Below are positions 1 through 5,397 of a stretch of 5,397 nucleotides of DNA, piece after piece (within the stretch, counting starts at the first letter, position 1; every line of letters begins with the position of its first letter). Below the pieces are notes generated by a model. The model saw only the letters and a list, made by a program, of their open reading frames with translations. It did not search any database and was not told the DNA's origin. This DNA is from Chitinophagales bacterium (GTDB lineage: Bacteria > Bacteroidota > Bacteroidia > Chitinophagales > UBA2359): the NCBI GenBank assembly GCA_020629595.1, contig JAHDDA010000192.1, forward strand, positions 1-5,397, written 5' to 3'. The position numbers were made by a program, and so were the translations under genes.

Positions 1-795
1 ATATCATTAATTTTAATTAGCATACTAGGGATATTATCTTGTAACGATGACACCTCTTCTGATAATGGAGATAATAACACCTCATTACCTAGTGCATTTA
101 ACGAGTTTAATACAGAAAGTTTTAATATTTACATAGAAGGCGATGAAGTTGTCTTAGAAACAAATGGTTTACCCAATCATACTTCGCCTTATTGGTCAAA
201 TACCACAGAACGTTCAGCTATAGACCCTATGGGTAATCTATTAGTAACACAAGCTGCAAGCGAAAATCATCCACTATTTATTGAGCCAACAGAAACAAAC
301 TATGAAGATATGGCTCCTGGAAATATTGACGATTTTAATGGTTCATATACTTTGCGTGTACCTGTAAGCCCAGAGTTAGCTAACTCGCCAAGTTCAACAG
401 GTTTGGGAGCAATAGGTTTTGCCGTTAGTGGTTCAATGATTTACAACGATGAAGAAGGTCCTAATGTACCTTTAGATAATGCCGTTGTTTCATTAGATTA
501 TAATGGTGCCCATACAGGACCACAAAGCTATCATTATCACTTAGAACCAAAAGCTTGGTCAGATGATGATGGTGAGTTAATTGGTATTATTTCAGATGGC
601 TTTTTTCTATATGGACGTAGAGATTATGATGGTAGCTACCCAACAGACTTAGATGCTTCAGGTGGGCATTTTGGTCCAACTATACACAATCCCAATGGAG
701 AATATCACTACCATATTCAAAACGAATTATATTTGAATCAATATTATATTTTGTTTCCTGGAGATTATCAAGGAACACCAAATTCGATTCAATAA
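1..795 (+). CDS. YHYH-domain lipoprotein, 5' end cut by the window edge
   Basis: The frame is open from the first base to the TAA at 793-795 (264 codons visible). The visible start is a hydrophobic stretch ending in ILSC with Cys at codon 14 (40-42), followed by a polar Asp/Asn/Ser linker. This is a lipobox with a typical lipoprotein tether, so only a start codon and a few residues should be missing. The ATG at 229 is internal: starting there would discard the signal and about 60 residues homologous to the large protein downstream. The mature part is one YHYH-family domain (Pfam-type 'YHYH protein'): LETNGLPNH near codons 48-56, the GAIGFAVSG segment, YHYH at 177-180, the ISDGFFLYG segment, and a second YHYH at 235-238. 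Predicted place is membrane-anchored on the periplasmic or outer-membrane side. The molecular function of the family is not established; metal binding by the paired His motifs is inference. It is a paralogue of the C-terminus of the 973-residue protein in this window and probably leads an operon with the next two genes. Confidence 0.9.
   Translation: MSLILISILGILSCNDDTSSDNGDNNTSLPSAFNEFNTESFNIYIEGDEVVLETNGLPNHTSPYWSNTTERSAIDPMGNLLVTQAASENHPLFIEPTETNYEDMAPGNIDDFNGSYTLRVPVSPELANSPSSTGLGAIGFAVSGSMIYNDEEGPNVPLDNAVVSLDYNGAHTGPQSYHYHLEPKAWSDDDGELIGIISDGFFLYGRRDYDGSYPTDLDASGGHFGPTIHNPNGEYHYHIQNELYLNQYYILFPGDYQGTPNSIQ
94..795 (+). repeat. Direct repeat copy A: YHYH domain of the lipoprotein
   Basis: This 702-base segment aligns without gaps to 4507-5208 at a constant offset of 4413 bases, from AFNEF to the shared terminal GTPNSIQ and stop. 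By hand count 36 of 233 residues differ (about 85% identity). Divergence is uneven: highest in the N-terminal third, lowest at 529-692. It represents an in-locus duplication of the mature lipoprotein domain. Confidence 0.93.
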
Positions 796-809
796 TCATA
801 ATATTTTAA

Positions 810-1508
810 TTGAGCAACTTATTTAACAGTATCGGTTCTTTTATAAAAGCAAGAAAATTTTGGTTTCTTGCTTTACTTTTTAGCCTTTTTTTTAATTTTT
901 TGACTAACTATTCAGAAGAGATTAAAACAGCAATTTTTCAATTTTTTGAAAATGAAAAAGAAGAAGAAAAAAATCGGCAAAATGAATTTGATGAAATTAA
1001 AATAAAACAACGTCAAGTTCCTGCCGATTCTTTGCAGTTGAATCAAAACCAAGGTCTTTACTTTTATAAGAATAAAGTTTTTTCAGGAACATCAATTGCG
1101 TATTATAATAATGGTGATAAAGCAATGCAAACCGAATTTTTAGAAGGTAAAAAAAATGGTAAATTAATTAAATGGTTTCCAGATGGATTAAAAAGTTTTG
1201 AAAGCAACTATGAAAATGGGAAACTGCATGGAAAAACATTTTCTTGGTGGAAAAATGGAAATAAACGTTCTGAGACTAATTACAAAAATGGGAAATTAGA
1301 TGGAGAACAATGGGAGTGGTATAAAAGTGGAACTAAGTTCAAGAGAAAAAACATAGTTGAAGGTAAAGAAGAAGGTTTACAACAATCTTGGCGAGAAAAT
1401 GGAAAGTTATACAATAATTATGAGGCTAAAAATGGAAGAATTTTTGGCTTAAAACGAGCAAGTTTGTGTTATAAATTAGAAGATGAAGAAGTACAATATA
1501 ACAACTAA
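810..1508 (+). CDS. Membrane-anchored MORN_2 (YwqK-like) repeat protein
   Basis: The 232-residue frame opens with TTG at 810. An in-frame stop at 807-809 excludes a longer form, and the first internal ATG (Met106) would remove the membrane segment and part of the repeats, so TTG is preferred. Residues 16-34 are one hydrophobic helix rich in Phe and Leu, followed by a charged, Glu/Lys-rich probable coiled stretch (about 47-68). The rest is built of MORN_2-type units with the pattern xxGKxxG...W/Y..G.... The closing Gly of each unit falls at 93, 117, 141, 165, 189 and 213, an exact 24-residue period over six units. Such proteins are often auto-named 'toxin-antitoxin system YwqK family antitoxin', but no toxin partner is visible, so I do not apply that role. 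A beta-hairpin repeat scaffold for protein or membrane contact is the most that can be said. It lies 14 bases after the YHYH lipoprotein gene and overlaps the SCO gene by 26 bases, indicating co-transcription and perhaps translational coupling. Confidence 0.85.
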   Translation: MSNLFNSIGSFIKARKFWFLALLFSLFFNFLTNYSEEIKTAIFQFFENEKEEEKNRQNEFDEIKIKQRQVPADSLQLNQNQGLYFYKNKVFSGTSIAYYNNGDKAMQTEFLEGKKNGKLIKWFPDGLKSFESNYENGKLHGKTFSWWKNGNKRSETNYKNGKLDGEQWEWYKSGTKFKRKNIVEGKEEGLQQSWRENGKLYNNYEAKNGRIFGLKRASLCYKLEDEEVQYNN

Positions 1509-2184
1509 AAAATTACATATACCATTTAAATACTTTTACACAATTATAATATTTTGTTTACTTTTTTCGGCTTGTACAAATAATCAACCCAACAATAAAA
1601 AAGAAAGCAGAGTGGTAAACTTACCCTATTACAAAGAAGCCACATTTACGCCACATTGGTTTTCTTCAAATGACGAAAACTTAAAGAATTTTCATAAAAT
1701 TTCTCCATTTTCCTTAACCAATCAAGATGGTAAAACAGTAACCAATAAAACATTTGAAGGGAAAATTTATGTAACAGACTTTTTCTTTACAACTTGCCCT
1801 GGTATATGCCCCGAAATGACAGCGAATATGGGTATTTTACAAGAGAAATTTAAAACCGACAAAGAAGTTTTATTGCTTTCGCATACCGTAATGCCACAAA
1901 TAGATACTGTTGCTGTGTTAAAAGAATATGCTAAAAACAAAGGAATAATCTCCAATAAATGGCACTTAGTTACAGGTAAACGTTCTGAAATTTACAGCCT
2001 AGGAAGAAACGATTATTTTGTAGAAGAAGACTTAGGTTTACAAAAAGAAGAAGATGACTTTTTACATACAGAAAATTTCGTTTTGATTGATAAAAATAGA
2101 TTTATAAGAGGAATTTATAACGGTTTAAATATGAATTCAGTAAATCAATTAATTGCCGATATAGAAACATTAAAGAAAGAATAA
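1483..2184 (+). CDS. SCO1/SenC family copper-binding lipoprotein
   Basis: This 233-residue protein has a lipoprotein signal: basic N-terminus, hydrophobic segment about 17-30, and lipobox FSAC with Cys31. The thioredoxin-fold SCO domain follows from about residue 70. FFFTTCPGICPEM carries the CxxxC pair Cys105 and Cys109, and His195 sits in DFLHTENFVLID; together these are the three copper ligands known in SCO proteins. The usual SVDP loop after the second strand reads SHTVMP (133-138), a form I associate with Bacteroidota members. In characterised relatives SCO delivers copper to, or reduces thiols of, the CuA site of cytochrome oxidase; others act as periplasmic thiol or copper-stress proteins. 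No oxidase gene is in this window, so the client is unknown. ATG 1483 is the only start that keeps the signal peptide, and it lies inside the end of the MORN_2 gene (26-base overlap). Family assignment is firm; the oxidase role is open. Confidence 0.95.
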   Translation: MKKYNITTKKLHIPFKYFYTIIIFCLLFSACTNNQPNNKKESRVVNLPYYKEATFTPHWFSSNDENLKNFHKISPFSLTNQDGKTVTNKTFEGKIYVTDFFFTTCPGICPEMTANMGILQEKFKTDKEVLLLSHTVMPQIDTVAVLKEYAKNKGIISNKWHLVTGKRSEIYSLGRNDYFVEEDLGLQKEEDDFLHTENFVLIDKNRFIRGIYNGLNMNSVNQLIADIETLKKE

Positions 2185-2286
2185 AGTAGATTGACTATAC
2201 TTTTTTAAGAAACACTTAATAAGTTCAAAATTACTTCAATTTTAACTTTTAAATTTAGTCAATTTTCAAAAGAAAAAATCTTTTAT
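2185..2286 (+). other. Intergenic region upstream of the large YHYH mosaic gene
   Basis: These 102 bases are very AT-rich and hold no ORF. I found no convincing hairpin with a T tract after the SCO gene, so read-through into the large gene is possible. I also found no clear match to the Bacteroidota promoter form (TAnnTTTG with an upstream TTTG). The A-rich run just before ATG 2287 (AAAAGAAAAAA at about 2268-2278) is the kind of leader seen where Shine-Dalgarno pairing is weak or absent. Whether the large gene has its own promoter cannot be decided from the sequence. Confidence 0.5.
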
Positions 2287-5208
2287 ATGAATATAGTGTT
2301 AAAGTTCACTTTTTCAGTATTTGCTTTTTGTTTTTTAATAAATACAAATGCTCAACTCACTTCAATTTGTGATAACGCTGATCCAGCAATAAATGCTTGG
2401 AAAATGGGCGATGGTGTTACTACAATGAAATATTACACTGATATTAATGATGCTGGTTGTAATACAAATCCCAATATTGTTGATTCTGGAGTTGAAACCG
2501 ATGTACAAGCTGTATATTATAATAGCGATTATGTTTGGGTAGAAACAACAGGTTGCCCTTCGCACATGACAGGTCCATATAACGGAGATGGAAATCCAAG
2601 TTTTCCAAATGATCAAGCAAGAACAATTGTAATTCCTCGTACACCTACAGCAAACCCTGGTAGTTCAACAAATGATTATTCAAGATTAGGACCTATTGGT
2701 TATGCTGTAAATGGCGTTGCATTTTATAATGCCTCTGATAATATGACCTATAACAACCAAGGCGTTTGGTATAGAAATGCTGTATTTTTTGAAAACGAAG
2801 GATTTGGCTGTGATAGAACACACCCCGCAAATGACGACCTCCATTACCACCAAACGCCTATTCCATTTAATTATAATAATACTGCAACACAAAATCCCGA
2901 TGTTTGTGATTGCTTTCCTTCAAATGCATTATTTACACCAAGTACAACAGCCCATTCGCCAATTATTGGATTTGCTTTAGATGGATATCCTATTTATGGA
3001 CCTTATGCTTTTACAAATACCGATGGAACTGGTGGGGTAGCTTTAATGACACCAAGTTACCAAACAAGAAATATAACAACAAGAACCACTTTACCAGATG
3101 GCTCAACTGCAACAAGTACTGGTCCAGCAATAAGTGCAACCTACCCATTAGGAGCTTTTTGGCAAGATTATGAATATGTAGCAGGTTCTGGAACTTTAGA
3201 TTATTACAACGGTCGTTTTGCAGTTACACCAGAATATCCACAAGGCACTTATGCTTACTTTGCTACTATGGATGTAAATGGAGATGCTGTTTTCCCTTAC
3301 TTTGTAGGTTTAGAATTTTATGGAGAATTAGTAGATTGTGATGGAAATACTGGCGGAGGTGGTCCTGGTTCACCTCCAGATTGTAGCCAAGTGCCAGCAG
3401 GGCAACCCTGTTGTGGTGATGGTATTTGTGGCGGACCAGAAACAGCAGATAACTGCCCTGCCGATTGCGGTGGAGGTGGAGGAACAACTACAGATTGTGA
3501 TTTAGATGCAACTGCTATAAATTATGCCAATAGTGGAAGCACAACAACTTGTACTAATACAGTAAATGCAGGTATAGATAGCGTGATAGATTGTTTAACA
3601 GGTCAAGCTACTTTAACAGGAAGTGGCAATACTGGAACTGGTTCAGCCTACTCTTACCAATGGCATACCAATGATGGAAACATAATTTCTGGAGCTACCA
3701 CACAAACTGCAACTGTAGATGCTGAAGGGACTTACTATTTCTTTGTTTATGATGAGAATGGTTTTTACTTTTTCGATGAAGTAGTTGTAGGTGCTTGTGT
3801 AGGAGGTTTAACTTACTCAGCATCTGTTAAAGTGCTTTTTGAAGGATATACTAATGCAACATCAGGATTAATGCATACCGATTTGAATACACAAGGCTTA
3901 ATTCCTAATGCCCAGCCTTTTAATCAAGAACCTTGGAATTATTCTGGAATAGAAACACTTGCTTCCATACCTTCGGATATGACCGATTGGATTTTAGTTG
4001 TTATGCGAGATGCCTCGGGTAATATTTTAAACCAAAAAGCCTGTTATGTAAATATTAGCGGGCAAGTGTATGATATGAATGGAAATGCTGATATTTCTTT
4101 CCCGAATATGTCTGGAAATTATATTTCTGTACATCCAAGACATCATTTAGCAGTATTAATTTCTGAACCAATTACAGGGCAAATGTTATATGATTTGCCT
4201 TCCGATTTATCTTTAGCTTCAGGTATTGAACAAATGAAAATAGTGGGAAGTAATTATACACTTTATGCAGGAGAATATTGTGCTAATGGCGTTGAAAATA
4301 ATTTAGATTTTAATGTTTGGACATCTGATGCTTCGGCTGTTTTACAATACTTACCTCAAGATGGAGATGGAAACGGTGTTGTAAATAATTTAGATTTTAA
4401 TTTATGGACAAATAATCGTTCAAAGGTAGGAGAACCAACAATTCAATATAGCGGTGCAGATTGTACCTTGAATAATACCATCCCTCCTACCTCTGGTTTA
4501 CATCCTGCTTTTAATGAATTTGATACAGAAAGTTTCAACATTTATTTGAGTGATGACGATGTAGTTTTAGAAACAGATGGTTTACCAAATCATACTTCAC
4601 CATATTGGTCAAATACAACAGCACGTTCGTCTGTAGATCCTCAAGGAAATACAATAACGACTCCTGCAGCGGCAGTGAATCACCCTTTATTTGTTGCTCC
4701 AACAGTAACTACCTATGTAGATATGGCACCAGGTAATATTGATGATTTTAATGGAATGTACACATTAACTGTGCCTCAAGAACCACAATTAGCAACTAAC
4801 TCTTCAGCTACTGGTTTAGGAGCTATTGGTTTTGCTGTAAGTGGTGCCGTTATTTATAATGATGAAGAAGGACCAAATGTACCTTTAGATAATGCAGTAG
4901 TTTCTTTAGATTATACAGCGGCACATACAGGTCCGCAAAGTTATCATTATCACTTAGAACCAAAAGCTTGGTCAGATGATGATGGTGAGTTAATTGGTAT
5001 TATTTCAGATGGCTTTTTTCTATATGGACGTAGAGATTATGATGGTAGCTACCCAACAGATTTAGATGCTTCAGGCGGACATTTTGGTCCAACTATACAC
5101 AATCCAAGTGGAGAATATCATTATCATATCCAAAACGAATTATTTTTAAATCAATACTATATTTTATTCCCAGGTGATTATCAAGGAACACCTAATTCAA
5201 TTCAATAA
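2287..5208 (+). CDS. Secreted multidomain protein with two YHYH domains
   Basis: This 973-residue protein starts with a Sec signal peptide (hydrophobic about 5-19, likely cut after NTNA near residue 22). Domains in order: YHYH domain 1 (about 70-346) with VETTGCPSH, GPIGYAVNG, LHYH at 185-188, and HSPIIGFALDGYPIYG from 223. A Cys-rich knot (366-394; Cys366, 375, 376, 381, 390, 394) is flanked by Gly runs at 356-361 and 395-399. A DATAINY motif between Cys404 and Cys422 resembles the CxDPTAxNY...C repeats of Bacteroidota. An Ig-like domain follows (about 426-504, YQW with Trp459, GTYYF near 481). Then comes a domain (about 511-635) of the Bacteroidota FxGxY...PWNYxGxE...DWxLVxxRD type. Dockerin-like repeats (662-703) follow, the second a good Ca loop (DGDGNGVVNNLD, 692-703). 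YHYH domain 2 (741-973) is nearly the same as the lipoprotein at 1-795. No type IX sorting domain is seen at the C-terminus. Export is clear; function is unknown, with adhesion or metal capture as inferences. Confidence 0.93.
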   Translation: MNIVLKFTFSVFAFCFLINTNAQLTSICDNADPAINAWKMGDGVTTMKYYTDINDAGCNTNPNIVDSGVETDVQAVYYNSDYVWVETTGCPSHMTGPYNGDGNPSFPNDQARTIVIPRTPTANPGSSTNDYSRLGPIGYAVNGVAFYNASDNMTYNNQGVWYRNAVFFENEGFGCDRTHPANDDLHYHQTPIPFNYNNTATQNPDVCDCFPSNALFTPSTTAHSPIIGFALDGYPIYGPYAFTNTDGTGGVALMTPSYQTRNITTRTTLPDGSTATSTGPAISATYPLGAFWQDYEYVAGSGTLDYYNGRFAVTPEYPQGTYAYFATMDVNGDAVFPYFVGLEFYGELVDCDGNTGGGGPGSPPDCSQVPAGQPCCGDGICGGPETADNCPADCGGGGGTTTDCDLDATAINYANSGSTTTCTNTVNAGIDSVIDCLTGQATLTGSGNTGTGSAYSYQWHTNDGNIISGATTQTATVDAEGTYYFFVYDENGFYFFDEVVVGACVGGLTYSASVKVLFEGYTNATSGLMHTDLNTQGLIPNAQPFNQEPWNYSGIETLASIPSDMTDWILVVMRDASGNILNQKACYVNISGQVYDMNGNADISFPNMSGNYISVHPRHHLAVLISEPITGQMLYDLPSDLSLASGIEQMKIVGSNYTLYAGEYCANGVENNLDFNVWTSDASAVLQYLPQDGDGNGVVNNLDFNLWTNNRSKVGEPTIQYSGADCTLNNTIPPTSGLHPAFNEFDTESFNIYLSDDDVVLETDGLPNHTSPYWSNTTARSSVDPQGNTITTPAAAVNHPLFVAPTVTTYVDMAPGNIDDFNGMYTLTVPQEPQLATNSSATGLGAIGFAVSGAVIYNDEEGPNVPLDNAVVSLDYTAAHTGPQSYHYHLEPKAWSDDDGELIGIISDGFFLYGRRDYDGSYPTDLDASGGHFGPTIHNPSGEYHYHIQNELFLNQYYILFPGDYQGTPNSIQ
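4285..4407 (+). repeat. Pair of dockerin-like repeat units inside the mosaic gene
   Basis: Two 36-base units, 4285-4320 and 4372-4407, encode NGVENNLDFNVW and NGVVNNLDFNLW, 29 residues apart. The second is preceded by DGDG and so has Asp/Asn at loop positions 1, 3, 5, 9 and 12, the pattern of a dockerin/EF-hand calcium loop. The first has Glu663 and Cys665 in place of the first two Asp ligands and is probably a degenerate site. Similar paired units close the FxGxY-type domain in many Bacteroidota surface proteins. Confidence 0.75.
4507..5208 (+). repeat. Direct repeat copy B: C-terminal YHYH domain of the mosaic protein
   Basis: This is the partner of 94-795, in the same orientation, about 3.7 kb downstream. 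It is fused in frame behind the dockerin-like repeats through a short Thr/Pro linker (NNTIPPTSGLHP). The lipoprotein signal of copy A is not included, which fits fusion of only the mature domain. The residues unique to copy B are mainly in the first 110 positions of the domain. Confidence 0.93.
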
Positions 5209-5236
5209 GCTTCATTTATTATTTTATTTTGGAATT

Positions 5237-5274
5237 AAAGAGAAATATTTAAATGTAAAATATTTCTCTTTTTT
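5237..5274 (+). terminator. Intrinsic terminator after the mosaic gene
   Basis: The arms 5237-5250 (AAAGAGAAATATTT) and 5258-5271 (AAATATTTCTCTTT) are perfect 14-base reverse complements around a 7-base loop (AAATGTA). The 3' arm runs into a T tract (5269-5274), and the 5' arm starts with A residues, so the hairpin could also act for transcripts from the other strand. It lies 28 bases after the stop codon of the large gene and closes the gene cluster. The stem is AU-rich with only two G-C pairs, as is common in low-GC genomes. Confidence 0.85.
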
Positions 5275-5397
5275 ATTTTAATAAGGTTAGTTTTTAAGCT
5301 TTTTTCTAAAGCTGAAATAACAAAATTCAGCATTGATAAACATAATTAGAAAAATACTATACAAATAAGGTCAAAAGCAGTTTATTTTAAAACCAAA
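5275..5397. other. Noncoding tail beyond the terminator
   Basis: No open frame of note is present on either strand. On the minus strand all three frames entering from the right edge meet a stop within 30 bases, so no convergent gene ends here. Two small mutually exclusive hairpins (5297-5313 and 5311-5331) are possible but are not above what AT-rich DNA gives by chance. The stretch is probably a spacer or the upstream region of a gene to the right. Confidence 0.5.

Noticed and set aside
229..795. A separate 188-residue ORF starting at ATG 229
   Set aside because: It is the interior of the longer lipoprotein frame, which is open to position 1 with a lipobox and with homology to the paralogue upstream of 229.
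810..1508. Antitoxin of a toxin-antitoxin pair, as suggested by the YwqK family name
   Set aside because: No toxin-like gene is adjacent, the protein has a membrane helix, and its neighbours are envelope proteins; the name is an inherited label for MORN_2 repeats.
1767..1955. Minus-strand ORF of 62 residues inside the SCO gene
   Set aside because: It lies antisense to the conserved CxxxC region of a confident gene and has no recognisable domain; it is a shadow frame.
2185..2286. A terminator or promoter between the SCO and mosaic genes
   Set aside because: No perfect stem with T tract and no good Bacteroidota promoter match could be read; AT-richness alone gives many weak look-alikes.
2362..2892. 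Three minus-strand ORFs (66-84 residues) within the first YHYH domain
   Set aside because: They are antisense to a continuous coding frame with clear family motifs, and their compositions look like random reads of AT-rich codons.
2777..3173. Two plus-strand ORFs in another frame inside the mosaic gene
   Set aside because: They overlap the confident frame fully, and no signal, domain or plausible start context was seen.
3266..3487. Minus-strand 73-residue ORF rich in His and Leu
   Set aside because: Its His/Leu richness is the antisense reading of the Gly/Cys-rich linker codons of the mosaic gene.
94..5208. The flanking direct repeats as ends of a mobile element
   Set aside because: The repeats are coding domains in frame within two genes. 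There is no transposase or integrase, no terminal inverted repeats, and no target-site duplication seen.
5297..5331. Two small overlapping hairpins (AGCTTT/AAAGCT and GCTGAA/TTCAGC), possibly a switch
   Set aside because: Stems are only 6 bases in AT-rich noncoding DNA, with no nearby gene to control inside the window; chance is a sufficient explanation.

Overview
The window is AT-rich DNA that looks like Bacteroidota, most likely a marine-type flavobacterium. I base this on protein content: lipoprotein signals without Shine-Dalgarno-like starts, a CPGIC-type SCO lipoprotein with the SHTVxP loop, a 24-residue MORN_2 ('YwqK-like') repeat protein, and a large secreted mosaic protein with the linker modules typical of Bacteroidota surface proteins. 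Genus cannot be assigned from the sequence alone.

Layout, all genes on the + strand. (1) Positions 1-795: a YHYH-domain lipoprotein whose first few codons lie beyond the left edge. Its true N-terminus is upstream of the first in-window ATG, because a lipobox is readable in frame. (2) 810-1508: a TTG-started, membrane-anchored MORN_2 repeat protein with six units in exact 24-residue phase. (3) 1483-2184: an SCO1/SenC-like lipoprotein with an intact CxxxC plus distal His, overlapping the previous gene by 26 bases. (4) A 102-base gap (2185-2286). (5) 2287-5208: a 973-residue exported mosaic protein with order YHYH domain, Cys-rich knot, DPTAxNY-like motif, Ig-like domain, Bacteroidota 'FxGxY' domain, dockerin-like Ca-binding repeats, second YHYH domain. 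(6) A strong intrinsic terminator at 5237-5274, then about 120 bases with no gene.

The main discovery is the relation between genes 1 and 4. The whole mature YHYH domain of the lipoprotein (94-795) recurs without gaps as the C-terminus of the large protein (4507-5208, constant offset 4413), at about 85% amino-acid identity by hand count. Inside that repeat, 529-692 is almost identical at the DNA level (3 differences in 164 bases, including a 119-base perfect run). The flanks differ at 14-19% of bases, mostly at synonymous sites. This is the signature expected of a recent gene-conversion patch over the YHYH core.

How the genes may work together is inference. An SCO copper-binding lipoprotein, a His-rich YHYH lipoprotein and an exported protein with two YHYH domains in one cluster suggest an envelope or extracellular metal-handling unit, possibly for copper. 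The biochemical role of YHYH domains is not established to my knowledge, so this is a hypothesis rather than an assignment.
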